Positions 44,292-55,478 of a stretch of DNA of 64,000 nucleotides are shown piece after piece. Under the pieces are notes generated by a model. It saw only the letters and a list, made by a program, of their open reading frames with translations, searched no databases and had not been told where the DNA came from. How positions within the stretch are numbered: position 1 is the first letter of the stretch; each line of letters starts with the position of its first letter. Made by a program: the position numbers and the translations under genes. The DNA is from Flaccisagitta enflata (taxonomy: Eukaryota; Chaetognatha; Sagittoidea; Aphragmophora): assembly GCA_965153355.1 (NCBI GenBank), contig OZ231127.1, forward strand, positions 92,008,001-92,072,000, written 5' to 3'.

Positions 44292-45917
44292 AAAACAAGG
44301 CCAACACCTATAAGTCGCGTGCGGGACTTACATAATTACTTGATCACCTATAATCACCAATAATTACCTATGATTACAAAACCTATAATCTCCTACAGTG
44401 AGTTGCTTATACTTATACCTATAATGATATATGATATATAATATATAATATAATAGGTATAACACTTATACCTATGATAACTGATAATTCCCTTTAAAAT
44501 GATTATGATTTCCAATAATTAGCTTTCATAACCTTTAATTAATCTAATGACCTAAAATTGCTTATGATTAGATATTGACCTATAAGAACCAATGATTACC
44601 TATAATACCCTATGATTACCTATATTTACCTATAACTACATAATGATCTTTGGTTACCTTTGATTACCTTTGATTACATGATAACCTATAACAACCAATA
44701 ATGACTTAATATGACTTACTAGACTATAATGACCAAATGACTAAAATGACCACAATGACCTAAATGACTTGAATTGACTAAAATTGACTTAGAATAATTT
44801 TAATTGACTCAAATTGAGTCAAATCGACTTAATATGACTTCAAAGACTAAAATGACTAAGTGACTTAAATTGACTTTCATTGAATTTAAATGACTTAAAA
44901 TGACTTAAAATGACCTAAAAAGACTTAAATTGACTTAAAATGGCCTAAATTGACTTGAATTGACCTAAAATGATTAAAATGCCTAAAGTGACTGAAATGA
45001 CTTACATTGACTTAAAATAACTTAAATTGACTTAAAATGACTTGAAATGACCTAAAGTGACTTAAAATCACTTGAGATGATATGAATTGATATACTGAAT
45101 TAAAATGTCTTAAAAAAGGACGTTATGGACAAAAAAGTAAGAAGGGGACAGACCAACCAACAAACTTAAAATGACTTAGAATGACTTAGAATGACTTAGA
45201 ATGACTTAGATTGACTTAACATGACTTAAACTAAATCAAAATGACTCTAAAAGGACGTAATGGACAAAAAAGTTAAAGGGGACAGACCAACCAGCCGACT
45301 TAGGTCAATCAAAATGACTTAGAATGATTTAGAATGACTTAGAATGACTTAGAATGACTTAGAATGACTTAGAATGACTTAAAATGACTTAAAATGAATC
45401 AAAATGACTCAAAAAGGATGTAATGGACAAAAAAGTAAAAGGGGACAGACCAACCAACCGACTTTAAAATGACTTAAAATGACTTAGAATGACTTAGAAT
45501 GACCTAAAATGACTTAAAATGAATTAAAATGAATAAAATGACTTAAAAAAGGATGTAATGGACAAAAGAAAGTAAAGGGGGACAGGCCAACCCAACCGAC
45601 TTAAAATGACTTAAAATAACTTAGAATGACTTAAAATGACTTAAAATGACTTAAAATGACCTCAAATGACTTAAAATGAATTAATATGAATTAAAATGAA
45701 TTAAAATGATTATAAATGACTCAAAAAAGGACAAAATGGACAAAAAAGTAAAAAGGGGACAGACCAACCAACTATCTTAAAATGACTTAGAATGACTTAG
45801 AATGACTTAAAATGACAAAATGACTTAAAATGACGTAATCGACAGAAAAGTAAAAGGGGACCGACCGACCAACGGACCAACAAAGCGAGATGTAGAGTCG
45901 CGTGCACGCGACTAAAA
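44292..45917 (+). mobile_element. 1.6-kb hairpin-ended element with higher-order repeat
   Basis: Starts AAAACAAGGCCAACACCTATAAGTCGCGTGCGGGAC and ends AAAGCGAGATGTAGAGTCGCGTGCACGCGACTAAAAA, with perfect hairpin AGTCGCGTG/CACGCGACT. AGTCGCGTGC is present at both ends. The interior is TGACTTAAAA/TGACTTAGAA repeat. From about 45110 it includes six spaced copies of a block (GGACAAAAAAGTAAAAGGGGACAGACCAACC), near 45115, 45255, 45420, 45555, 45735 and 45835. Confidence 0.85.
45110..45880. repeat. higher-order repeat of about 130-170 bp
   Basis: Each unit combines several AATGACTTAGA 10-11-mers with ATGTAATGGACAAAAAAGTAAAAGGGGACAGACCAACC. The second part is the subterminal segment seen once in other family members, so it was amplified with the minisatellite. 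Confidence 0.8.
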
Positions 45918-46140
45918 AGTGACCAAGCTAGAATTTCCTTCAATAAGTTTCAAATTTTTTTATAAGTTGTTGTTTAAAAAAAGAAGTTAAGTATATAAAA
46001 ACAATTGGATTGTTTGCATAGATCAGTAACAACAATAAAAATCAATTGATTTTAAAAAACACGTCTGAAATAAACATAACTGTTAATAAGTTTCCAAACT
46101 TTGGTTAAAGAGATTTAAATAAAAGATAAAATGTTTTCTA

Positions 46141-47129
46141 CAGGGTGTTTCACTCGTATTGACCGATTAAGAATCGACATAACTTTTCTGCTATAAAAGT
46201 TAATCAAGTTCTGAAAAAGATCTCTCTGAATAGATCTTGGAGTGCAGTTTTTTTATGTCACCAATTTTTTATATCCACTCTTTTAAATGTGGCCGCTATG
46301 TAAGTTTGAAGAAAACAACAATGTTTAGCCTGAATCTTTAATCAGGATAATTATGGAAAGAAAAAAAGCGAACTACTTATTTGTTAGTGTTTCACATACA
46401 AGCAATGAGAAAAGCATAGCAAAATCCATGACCATTTTGAAGCTCTGCAAAAGATCTTTCATATGAGACCTTGCTCGTTGTCCTATCTCTATCCGTTTAG
46501 AAATGGCATTAGAACAAAGACCGGTGGTCAAGAACTTGGAAATTCAGTATTTCCTGATTTTCATGGGTTATCTTTGTTGTAACATAGAAATTAGATAAAT
46601 TGAGTTAGAAATTTGTTCTTGGTGCCATTAGAAAGAAAATTCAATGCTCTATAATTTGCTCATAGATATCGAGTAGCAAAGATAATCCTAAGTTGCATAA
46701 TTAACAAAAACAGAAAGAATAAAATATCTCATTGAAAAAAAAATTGAAATGAGCATTTCAGGGATTATTTTCTTTAATCCTATGCAATTTCTAAATGAAT
46801 GAAATTACAACATCCAACAATGTCGCATTTTGAAGATTTTTTGCAGAGCTTTGAAACGGTCATAGATTTTCTGTGGTTTAGACCTATAGTTAAACAGAAA
46901 CTAGTAAAAGAAGTTGTCTATTCTTTTCTGCTAAGGTTAGTTGACTTGATAAAGTTGTTTTCTTTAAACTCCCGTAGCTCCCAAACCAAAAAATGCAAAT
47001 ACAAAAAATTGGTGACATAAAAAAACTGCACTTCAAGATCTATTCAGACCTTTTTTCAGAATTGGATAAGCGTTTCTAGAAGAAAAGGTATGTCGATTCT
47101 TAATCGGTCAATACGCGTGAAACACCCTG
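46141..47129. mobile_element. TA-flanked long-TIR foldback element (mariner-like)
   Basis: Ends CAGGGTGTTTCACTCGTATTGACCGATTAAGAATCGACAT and its complement at 47092-47129, bordered by TA on both sides. The inverted identity extends at least 130 bp (to about 46275 and from 47005). Further inverted patches inside (ATTTTGAAGCTCTGCAAAA near 46435 and TTTTTTGCAGAGCTTTGAAA near 46840) suggest a near-complete foldback. No transposase frame; the internal short frame at 46799 is not protein-like. Confidence 0.7.
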
Positions 47130-47451
47130 TAGAAATATCTTTTGTTTTGTTTTATGTTTGTATTTTTAGAACTTTTTTAAAGATTTTTTTTTTCACCTTT
47201 GAGTTATCCTTAATTATAAATAAAGCAAAAACAAAAAGTCACTTTTTTTGAACACCCAATGTTAATGTAAATACTTAAGCAAATCCAAAAAAACTCATGA
47301 GAAAGAAAAAATTTAGAAAACTTTCCTCAAAATGGCGCCAAGCAAAAAATTTTTACTTGATTCGTTTAGGAGTTATGATTAAATAAAGATTAAAGGTACA
47401 GTTTAAACTGGTATGGTAAAAACGCTCTTTCTTGCAGTGAGCAAAATTGAC
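47130..47451. other. AT-rich non-coding interval
   Basis: No gene or element end seen. Confidence 0.5.
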
Positions 47452-47629
47452 CTTTTTAGTCGCGGACTAGCTTCGTCCATTGGTCGGTCGGTGGGTCGGT
47501 CCGTGGATCGATGGGTTGGTCGGTCGGTTGGTCCGTAGAGGTCATCGAGTTGAGAAAGTGCAAAAACGCGCCATTCCGCCACTGCCAACCTGTCCGCGAC
47601 TGGTAATGGCCGTGTATCCAGCCTTGTTT
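47452..47629 (-). mobile_element. hairpin-ended element, AGTCGCGGAC subfamily
   Basis: TTTTTAGTCGCGGACTAGCTTCG start, GGTCGGTCGGTGGGTCGG array, AACCTGTCCGCGACTGGTAATGGCCGTGTATCCAGCCTTGTT end. AGTCGCGGAC is identical at both ends. The terminal hairpin is partly decayed. Confidence 0.75.
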
Positions 47630-47926
47630 ATTTATATCAATGTGATTTCTATAGATTTAGAGCTACAACATTTTGAGACCACTCAAATGCTAGATTTTTT
47701 TAAAAGCTCTTTAAAATGCTCACTGATTTATCTTAGTTTCACTTCTTATGAACAAACCAAGATGCTTGAAAAAGATGTGTCTTTTTTGGGGGGGGGGGGG
47801 CATGATCAAAACATTTTTTTAGAAATCAATTATCATGTCATGGGACTAAGAAACGTCGTTTTGTAATTGGCGTGTTCGCATGAAAAACCGTTGGCGTGTT
47901 CGCATGAAAAACCGTGTACATACTGA

Positions 47927-47975
47927 AACAAGGCCAGATACATGGCTACCTTTGTCGCGTCCAGGCGTGCTTTTT
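47927..47975 (+). mobile_element. 5' fragment of a hairpin-ended element
   Basis: AAACAAGGCCAGATACATGGCTACCTTTGTCGCGTCCAGG only; the rest is missing. Confidence 0.6.
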
Positions 47976-48211
47976 TTTCTTTCCTTCCGAGTAGCAAAAA
48001 TTTCCCATCAAGATTTTCCGACATTAGACATTACCAACTACCATACTTTTGTCTAACTACCTATGTCTATCCCATGTCTTACTTGTCTGATTGACCTTTT
48101 CCTTGTTAAAATCACTAAAATAGACAATAAACAAGAGTTAGGTGACGTTACTACACTTTTTTGTTTTATCTGAACACCAAACTCCAATCTAAGCAAGAAA
48201 AATGATAATCT

Positions 48212-48475
48212 TCAAGCAGAATCGAGAAAAAAAGTGGAATCAATGTTTTGCAGTGAATCAACAGCTGCTGACACGTGATAGAACTTTAATTTTGCGGCTG
48301 CTGATGCGCAAACAAAGTGCCAGTTCCCTGCATCATGCATAGAATAAATGGTATCCTTGATCAGCTTGTCTGCGTGTTGAATTTTAAGGCCATTCCACGC
48401 GATTATTACTTCGTCTTCCAAGTTTTTGAGAGAAAGGTTTCGATTTGCCTTGTAGTGATGATTTAGTTAACTCCC
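48212..48475 (-). pseudogene. Tc1/mariner transposase C-terminal remnant
   Basis: The minus frame reads HYKANRNLSLKNLEDEVIIA, then WNGLKIQHADKLIKDTIYSM. This matches the C-terminal segment of Tc1/mariner-superfamily transposases that follows the last catalytic motif (NL..LE..I..AW..I....KLI.SM). After MHD the expected R-x-x-AVI.A.G ending is replaced by unrelated codons and the frame stops at 48212-48214. The upstream DDE catalytic part is absent. Assignment is from motif memory, without alignment. Confidence 0.5.
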
Positions 48476-48679
48476 AACTAGGACTCGCAATAGTTAACTT
48501 TAACTAGCTAGTTAACTAGTTAAAATTCTGAAAACCCCTATAGTTAACTATGAGAAATTAACTAGTTAAAATAGTTAAAGATTTTGGTCATTTTGAAGAT
48601 GAATTATCGCACTTGAATTTCCCAAAAATTCCGCCAGAGCGAAACTTGCAATCGACGAGTAGCTATTAAGCCCTAAAAC

Positions 48680-48782
48680 ACCCCTATCCCTAACACTAGC
48701 CCTAATCCTAACCCTAACATTATCCCTAAGCCTATCCCTGACCTTATCCCTAACCCTAACACTAACATTACCCCTAAATCTA
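48680..48782. repeat. degenerate telomere-like CCCTAA array
   Basis: CCCTATCCCTAACACTAGCCCTAATCCTAACCCTAACATTATCCCTAAGCC and further variants, about 16 degenerate units. The left flank is shared with 33145-33200. Confidence 0.75.
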
Positions 48783-49132
48783 ACTGGTTGCCCGCTTTCG
48801 AGTGGTTGATCGCCAAAAACAAAAGACAAAAGCACGACAACTCTTGGTAACCGTGACCAAGATTTTTATGTAAAAATGGGGCAAAATCGCCATTTTTTCC
48901 TTTAAATGACCTGTTTTTTGGTAAATTTTTTTTACATCGAGAAAAAAATATTTGGATTGTAACACAGAAACATGGAAACTTGAGGATGTTTTACTAGTTA
49001 ATTTGAAAACCTTAACTATTGCAACTCCTACTCCCAACGCTCTCAACGTAACTTTTGTTGTGACCAAGAAGGAAATTACTGGCAATGCATTGCATGAAAT
49101 CCGGAATGGAGTCGTATTATTCTTCTTTTCTC
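48783..49132. other. non-coding interval
   Basis: No convincing gene. A short plus frame (48952-49149) runs into the mobile element at 49133. Confidence 0.4.
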
Positions 49133-49258
49133 AAAACAAGGCCAAGTAGGCCAACAAGGTGCGACGTGAGGATCGTCGAACAAATGCGTTACCCGACCGA
49201 CCAACCAACAGACCGACCGATGGACACAGCCAGTCATAGAGGTGCTTTGTCGCACCTA
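49133..49258 (+). mobile_element. short hairpin-ended element, AGGTGCGAC subfamily
   Basis: CAAAACAAGGCCAAGTAGGCCAACAAGGTGCGACGTGAGG start. CATAGAGGTGCTTTGTCGCACCTAGG end with hairpin AGGTGC-TTTGTC... pairing GCACCT. AGGTGCGAC is present at both ends in inverted orientation. The tail is AGG rather than TAAAAA, so the A-tail is lost or absent. Confidence 0.75.
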
Positions 49259-49333
49259 GGATGCAAAGAATTTCACGAGTTTTTTGTCCCACGATGACAG
49301 GATGCAACCATTCGAAAAAAAGTTTTATTTGTA

Positions 49334-49817
49334 CAGTAGATGTCGTCTAGACTTGGAAATAAGGGGGAGCTCATAACCTGACTGTCAATGTAGTGAGTGG
49401 ATTGATATTTTGTTCATGTAATGTATAGACCCTAAAGGGTTGACGATGGGGTATGGCATCCCCCTACGGCTTACCTTAGAAAAAAAACTTTGAGTATAAA
49501 ACTTTAAGAACATTTAGCTTAATCCATATGCTGGATTTGCAAAACCAGCCTGGGATTTGAACCTGGAACCTTTAAAAAACTGATCACAATGAATTTGAAG
49601 TCAAGTGAGTTAACCATTAGACTAATTCCAGTATCTATTTGGCACAAGTGAATTTGATTTAGTGTATTCAAGAGAATTTTCTGTCCTAGGGCTGCCATAC
49701 CCCATTGTCAACCCTATAGGACATAAGCATTATACACGCACAGTTTCATTCCATTCGCACAAATGGCATTTTGGATACGAGGGCCCCCATACTTCCAAGT
49801 ATAGACGACATCTACTG
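49334..49817. mobile_element. TA-flanked TIR element carrying a tRNA-like sequence
   Basis: Ends CAGTAGATGTCGTCTAGACTTGGAA and TTCCAAGTATAGACGACATCTACTG are inverted repeats bordered by TA. The interior has GGGGTATGGCATCCCC and CTGCCATACCCCATTGTCAACCCTATAGG as a second inverted pair. A lone similar end (TACAGTAGGTCTCATCTAGACTTGAGATGACGGGGG) lies at 51953-51990. Confidence 0.65.
49540..49630 (-). pseudogene. tRNA-like sequence (tRNA-derived or tRNA pseudogene)
   Basis: On the minus strand, GGAATTAGTCTAATGGTTAACTC contains an intact A box (TAGTCTAATGG). AGGTTCAAATCC 59 nt downstream is an intact B box. The T stem has mismatches (CCAGG against CCCAG), and the acceptor stem and anticodon arm do not close properly, so I do not call a functional tRNA. 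It lies inside the TIR element. Confidence 0.45.
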
Positions 49818-49889
49818 TATGTCCAGAGACGCATCAGTTACTTCCAGTTCAAGGTACGTCGTGTAACGGCATGCTTCAATGCACATCCA

Positions 49890-50143
49890 TTTTTAGTCGC
49901 TGGCTAAGCGACTCTATAAGAAGGGTGTGTCCCTTGGTTGGTAGGTTGGTTGGTTGGTTGATTGGTTGGTTGGTATCGCGAAATTTTGAACGACGCGAAA
50001 TCAACTGTATAAGTGGTTTCTGAGCACTACTGCTCTTGCCTTAGCACAAAACCGCCCCCGCCCTGCTCCATACTGCCCACCCACATTACTGCCCCTGCCC
50101 ACCCGCCAGCGACTAATGATTGGCCGTGTATCCGGCCTTGTTT
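49890..50143 (-). mobile_element. hairpin-ended element, AGTCGCTGGC subfamily
   Basis: TTTTTAGTCGCTGGCTAAGCGACTCTATAAGAAGGG start with hairpin AGTCGCT-GGCTA-AGCGACT. GCCCACCCGCCAGCGACTAATGATTGGCCGTGTATCCGGCCTTGTTT end. AGTCGCTGGC, different from the usual AGTCGCGTGC, is present at both ends. Confidence 0.8.
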
Positions 50144-50395
50144 CAGTTACCCTCAGAGAAAAAGCTTATGGCCCAAAACTTTTAGCCAAGTCTTTGTACT
50201 GCATTACATTGGTCATTGACCAATGGTCAAAGTAGATGATCGATCAGCCAATAACGCTTCTTCCTCATTTTGAAGAAGGCGTTTTTTAACCATGGTTATG
50301 AACGTTTCAAGGATTTCCTGAATTTCCCGACAAACTTTTTTCAAAGGCTTTTCAGAAGATGCGTCGACAATATGTGCTTCTCCTTTAGTGCAGAT

Positions 50396-50689
50396 CTTTC
50401 CTTCTTTCTTTGTTTGTTTCTTTCTTCTTTCTTTCTTTCTGTCTTTCTGTCTTTCTTTCTTTCTTTCTATATCTTATTCTTCTGGAACCTTCCAATATTT
50501 CTTTCTTTCTTTCTTTCTTCCGGAACCTTCCGATCTTGCTATCTTTCTTTCTTTCCTTCTCTCTTTCTCTCATTCTTTCTTTCTTTTCTTTCTTCTAACG
50601 TTTTTTTCATCGTCGCGTTGACTTTGATAGTAAACACTTTTTTATCACAGGGCGTTCAACATCAATATTTCTTCACCTTTATAGCCAAG

Positions 50690-50776
<87 letters not shown>

Positions 50777-50930
50777 CTTCAATCCTTACTTTACTCGAAC
50801 ATGTCCGATATGTCTTTCTTTCTTTCTTTTTTTTTTTCTGAAACCTTTTGATCTTTATTCCTTTCTTTCTATCTGTCTTTCTTTCTTTCTCTTCTTTAAG
50901 AACCTTCCGATCTTTTTTTCTTTCAGAAAA
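50396..50930. repeat. (TTTC)n block with CTTCCGATCTT units
   Basis: TTTC arrays (longest 50692-50777) alternate with GGAACCTTCCGATCTT or GGAACCTTCCAATATT units, making a loose higher-order repeat. Confidence 0.9.
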
Positions 50931-50937
50931 AGCACAC

Positions 50938-51056
50938 CTGGTCGCGTCACTCGCGTGCGGGTGGGCAGCGGCAGAGAAAAAAAGCAAAGTGTGACGGACC
51001 AACCGACAGACAGATGGGCAGAGCGGGTTCTAGAGCCGCGAGCACGCGACTAAAAA
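50938..51056 (+). mobile_element. hairpin-ended element, short
   Basis: GGTCGCGTCACTCGCGTGCGGGTGGGCAGCGGCAG, AAAGTGTGACGGACCAACCGACAGACAG, and AGAGCCGCGAGCACGCGACTAAAAA. The AACAAGGCC start is lost. Confidence 0.65.
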
Positions 51057-51072
51057 GTTGAAAAATGCTTAT

Positions 51073-51229
51073 CTTTTTAGTCGCGGACATGTGACTCCAC
51101 ACCTTGTCGTGTCGGTCGGTAGGTCCGTCCGTCCGTCTGTCTGTAACATGTTTGAATTCCGAGCGGTTTTTGCATTAGTGCTCCTGCCCAACCGTCCGCA
51201 ACTGGATTGCCGTATATCCGGCCTTGTTT
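51073..51229 (-). mobile_element. hairpin-ended element
   Basis: TTTTTAGTCGCGGACATGTGACTCCACACCTTGTCGTG start and GCTCCTGCCCAACCGTCCGCAACTGGATTGCCGTATATCCGGCCTTGTTT end. It lies 17 bp after the previous element, in opposite orientation (tail-to-tail). Confidence 0.75.
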
Positions 51230-51309
51230 CTCTCCAAGAAACCTGATTTTCCCCGAAATTACTACTGTCATTTTCTTGTCAGTCACGCGGCCCTAATTCA
51301 GACCTAATA

Positions 51310-51450
51310 CCTAATACGTGACATGTGCAACAATTCATCCTAGAAAACTCATACAATTACCAAAAACAAAATAAACATTTAAGGGAAAATTGAAAAGAAT
51401 ATGAACATTTATATAGTGTAAGCTTCCATTACAAAGACGAACATACCAGT
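51310..51450 (-). mobile_element. fragment of Penelope family 1
   Basis: TGACATGTGCAACAATTCATCCTA...GAACATTTATATAGTGTAAGCTTCCATTACA matches 24360-24485 in the same orientation as the right arm. It is isolated from any coding part. Confidence 0.7.
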
Positions 51451-52399
51451 ATTCCTTTGGAAAATCGCTATTATTTTTTTTACAAAATTCAAATAAGGTC
51501 GCGTGCATCGGCACTTACAGACTAAGGGCGTGTTTCTAGTAACCAAAAACGTGTTTGTTCCTGTGAAACTCGTCTACAGTGTGAACACATATTCAAGAAT
51601 TTCAACTATCCCATGAGGGAGTGAGCAAAGTGAGTGAGCGAGCCCGTGAACGGAGCGAGTGAGCAAAGCAAGCAAGCAAGCAAGCGTTGCGAAGCGGTGC
51701 ACTGCGGAGCGAATGAGCAGAGTGAGCATTGCGAGCGCATGAACGCAGCATGCGACCGAGTGGCCCGTTGAAAACGCAATTGTCTCTAACCGGAAATGCC
51801 CCAAACGTCAGGGAGACAGACAGACTAGAGTTTTCAAAAAGACCCTTGTATACGACGCACTGAAATTAAAGCAAGAGAATTTACCCAGAGGACGAAGATA
51901 CCATTCACTTTACTATTTTTTTGCTTAGGTCTATGCTTGTGTTTATTTTTTGTACAGTAGGTCTCATCTAGACTTGAGATGACGGGGGCAAGTACAATGG
52001 GAAGGCAAATAAAGCTAAGGGACTGATATTTGGAATATAAACTAATGAAGGAATGATTTGTTGCCCATGATGGTCGGTTGCCACGGAAATACATTTCCAT
52101 GTATTCCCGCTGAAATATAAAAAAATTGAGAAATTTTTTTAAGGGAACATTGCTTAAGATTAAATTTGCTACAACTTTCCCACAATATGTTCTGTAAAAA
52201 TATCGCTTGTTTGGCCGTTGCTATAGAGTGTATCTATATGTGACAACCCTGTGATGCTCCATATTCAACTTATAAATTTCATGACTTGATCTAGCTCGGC
52301 TAGCAAATTCTATGGTAATTTTCAGTGCGTCATTCATCCTATCCCCTCTAATTTTCAAAAATGTAAAAATACGCGAAAAATACCTTAGAAATTACTCCA
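51451..52399. other. non-coding interval
   Basis: Contains GAGTGAGCAAAGTGAGTGAGCGAG/GCAAGCAAGCAAGC patches (51624-51735) and the lone TIR end at 51953. No gene. Confidence 0.5.
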
Positions 52400-52472
52400 T
52401 AACAGACGGCGACCAACGGACTGACCAACCAAGAAAGGGGCTTATAGAGTCGCGTAAAAGCTGACTGAAAAT
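52400..52472 (+). mobile_element. 3' remnant of a hairpin-ended element
   Basis: GACGGCGACCAACGGACTGACCAACC, then GGGGCTTATAGAGTCGCGTAAAAGCTGACTGAAAA. The hairpin is decayed. A minus-oriented start (TTTCAGTTGCGTATAAGCCACTCTATACC) follows at 52688. Confidence 0.5.
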
Positions 52473-53160
52473 GTGTTCCAATTTTGGATTCGTTCTTAGA
52501 TATCTAAGAGGAAGTGGCAGTTGTTGGAGCTGCAAAACATTTTATGAGTGTGGTGGAAAAGAGGAATAGAATTCATTTAACAGATAACAAGTTAATAACG
52601 TACGTAGTCGTAAACATTCGCTCGAATCGTCTCCTTAGCTCAAACATGCTTTTATCATTTTTAGTTGTCAAACATGCTTATATCATTTCAGTTGCGTATA
52701 AGCCACTCTATACCTTGTTGTGTCTGTTGGTCCGCCTGTCCCTCATTCTGATCTTCCATGTCTGCAAAGATACAATATTCACCACCAGCCTGTCGACCTT
52801 ACACAATGGGTTGCCTGAGATCAAAATATATTTTGATCTCACTATGGGCCAAAGTGAAAGAAAATGCACTTGAAATTAAAAAAAAGAAAAACTATTGATA
52901 TTTTGATTTTAATAGGTACAGGGTGTTTCACGTGTTTTGAGGTTTTCTAAAACGACATATCTCTGCTTCTAATAACTTTTTTTAAATAACTAATAACTAA
53001 ATTTTTTAAATAACTAATAATTTTTTTTAAATTATGAAAAAAGATCTTGATTGATCATGATCTGCAGATTTTATATCTAAAATCTCATGGTATTGCAATA
53101 ATTTTTTGAGCGACAAGGTAAATTTGAAGTAGAATAATGATTCCAGACTGCCATTTTGTT

Positions 53161-53286
53161 TTTTTTAGTTGCGGACACGAAACTCATAAAAGGCTGGTTG
53201 GTTGGTTGGTCCATAGAGGTGATTGCAGCACTGCAGATTGTGGAGTAGCGAGTAGCGCCGCTACTCGGCAGGTTAAAAGCCTTGTC
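53161..53286 (-). mobile_element. hairpin-ended element, degenerate
   Basis: TTTTTTAGTTGCGGACACGAAACTCATAAAAGGC start, GGTTGGTTGGTTGG array, AGGTTAAAAGCCTTGT end. Confidence 0.55.
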
Positions 53287-53307
53287 GGCAGCATACAGAA
53301 GAACAGG

Positions 53308-53470
53308 GAGAAGAAGAAGAAGAAGAAGAAGAAGAAGAAGAAGAAGAAGAAGAAGAAGAAGAAGAAGAAGAAGAAGAAGAAGAAGCAGAAGAAGAAAAGG
53401 AAGGAAGAAATGAAAGGAAGAAGAGAAGAAAAGAAGAAGAGAAGAAGAGAAAGAAGAAGAAGAAAGAAGA
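53308..53470. repeat. (AAG)n microsatellite
   Basis: Pure AAG to about 53385, then GGAAG/AAAG variants. Confidence 0.95.
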
Positions 53471-53511
53471 AAGGGAAGAAAGGAGTAATATTCCATAAAG
53501 CGTTAGATGGT

Positions 53512-54010
53512 CAGCGGTACCGTTGCCCCTGTGACTGGTGGTGAGGTGGTTAGAGGGGCAGCGGCCGAAGGAGCCGATGACCTGTATGACTTTTATTTGG
53601 GCCTCAAGGATGGAAGTAGGGCATGGAGCTGGAATAGGGCCTTGAGGGGCTTGGATTGAGGCCTTGAGGCTGGGATTTAGAGCTTCAGGCTGGATTTCTC
53701 CTTCAGGGCCACAAGATTTGAGCTTCAAGGCTGGGATTTGAGCTTTGAGGTTGGGATTTGAGCTTTGGGGTGGGGTTGAGCTTGGAAGCTGGTATTTGAG
53801 CTTCGAGGCTAGGATTTGAACTTCAAGGCTGGGATTTGTGCCTTGAGACTGGGATTTGAGTATAAGGGCTGGGATTTGAGCCTCGAGGCTGGGATTTTAG
53901 CCTGGAGACTGAGATTCGAGCCTCAAGGCTGGGATTTGAGCTTCAAAGCGGGGATTTGAGCCTTGAAGATAGGATTTGGGTCTCGAGACTAGGATTTGGG
54001 TCTTGAGGGG
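53512..54010. repeat. about 20-bp minisatellite, inverted copy of the 28.4-kb family
   Basis: CTTGAGGCTGGGATTTGAGC units from about 53600 to 54000. The left part, AGCGGTACCGTTGCCCC and GGGGCAGCGGCCGAAGG, matches (in reverse) segments near 61300 and 60650, placing it in the same dispersed element. Confidence 0.8.
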
Positions 54011-54099
54011 GGGGGGGGACGGAAGAAGGAGAAGGAGAAGAAGAAGAAGGAGAAATTTCCCCTATGTGTGAAAGCATAGGTCATCGGCCCCTTGATTGG

Positions 54100-54274
54100 A
54101 AGTAAGAAAGAAAGAAAGAAAGAAAGACACTCAGGCAAATGTGATTGCTCATGATTGTTACACTGCATTTCTTTTCCTCTGTTTTTACTTTCTTTCATTC
54201 TTTTTTTCTTTCTTTTTTTTCTTTTTCTTTTTTTTTCTTTTTTCTTTTTTTTCTTTTTTCTTTCTCTCTTTCCT

Positions 54275-54338
<64 letters not shown>

Positions 54339-54360
54339 TTTCTTTCTTTCTTTCTCTCTT
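54100..54360. repeat. (TTTC)n/(AAAG)n tracts
   Basis: Short AAAG run at 54103-54126, a T-rich stretch, then TTTC array at 54270-54350. Confidence 0.93.
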
Positions 54361-54423
54361 TTCATTTATTCTGTCTGTCAGCCTTTGTGTGTTAGTGTGT
54401 GTTTCGGATCTTAATTTTCTCCT

Positions 54424-54547
54424 TTTTAGATTTAACAAAGCACCTCTATAACTGGCTTTGTATCCCCGTCTGGCTGTCTGTCTGTCGGTAACGCATTCGT
54501 TCAGCGATCCTGCACATGCCACCTTATTGGCCTACTTGGCCTTGTTT
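54424..54547 (-). mobile_element. hairpin-ended element, AGGTGC subfamily
   Basis: AGATTTAACAAAGCACCTCTATAACTGGC start (outer half of the hairpin lost). CTGCACATGCCACCTTATTGGCCTACTTGGCCTTGTTTT end. Related to 49133-49258. Confidence 0.65.
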
Positions 54548-54553
54548 TCTATC

Positions 54554-54555
54554 TC

Positions 54556-54611
<56 letters not shown>

Positions 54612-54668
54612 TCCTTCTTTCTTTCTTTCTTTCTTTCTTTCTTTTTTTCTTTCCTTGTTTTTTTTTCA
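54554..54668. repeat. (TTTC)n microsatellite
   Basis: TTTC array starting directly after the element end. Confidence 0.95.
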
Positions 54669-54977
54669 CTCTGCCAATTTACAGCTACCAGTGAGAGAAA
54701 AGAGAAAAGAAGGCAAGGAAGAAAGAGAAGACATGGTGTACCTTGTATAAACATGAGCAATTACAAGTGCTTGAGTGTTTTACCTTTCTTTTTTTCATAC
54801 CTTTTTTCATTTCTTTTTTACTTTCTTTCTTGTACTCTCCCCACTTCTTTCCTATTCTTTTTGTTACTTCTTTTTTTTCTCTTTCCTCTTTTCTTTTCTT
54901 TTCTTTGCCGACAAGGCCTGTAACTTCTTATGGGGTGTTGACCAAGCTGAGGAATAAAATGGCACCATAACACCAAT

Positions 54978-55009
54978 TGTGTGTGTGTCTGTGTAAGTGT
55001 GTGTGTCCT

Positions 55010-55051
<42 letters not shown>

Positions 55052-55125
55052 CGTGAGTGTGAGTGTGTGTAGCTGTATGAGTGTGTGTAGGTGTGTGTGT
55101 GTGTGTGTGTGTGTGTTCAGGTGGT
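54978..55125. repeat. (TG)n-rich tract
   Basis: GTGTGTGT runs with GAGTGTGTGTAGCTGTA interruptions. Confidence 0.92.
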
Positions 55126-55478
55126 TGTGAACTGCATCATCTCAGACAAACAGTTGTTTTTACTTAGGATATGTGTAATCTAGCATATACACTAGTTTAT
55201 TCCATGTTATTTTGGAGATTGTAACGTTGGCAGATATCAGGGGGAAATATATGCTACTCGGCAGAATGGAAGAATATACACGCCTGGGTGATTGAGTCGA
55301 AAAGAGATGTTTTTGTTACTTTTTGCATATTTTGACTGTTGGGGGTGGATTGGGGTGTAGATGGGGGTTAGGTGCCCCTGCCCAGCTATCCACAAAAAAA
55401 TTGTGACCCCATGTCACCTGTTTATCAATGGTGCCAAACCATTCTTCTTCGATATTTTTACATTTTGCATTTCATATT

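Noticed and set aside
46799-47020. Transposase in the 46141-47129 foldback
   Set aside because: The 73-codon frame has no DDE or helix-turn-helix pattern, and the region is itself part of inverted arms.
49540-49630. Functional tRNA gene
   Set aside because: The A and B boxes are intact, but the T stem is mismatched and the acceptor and anticodon arms do not close.
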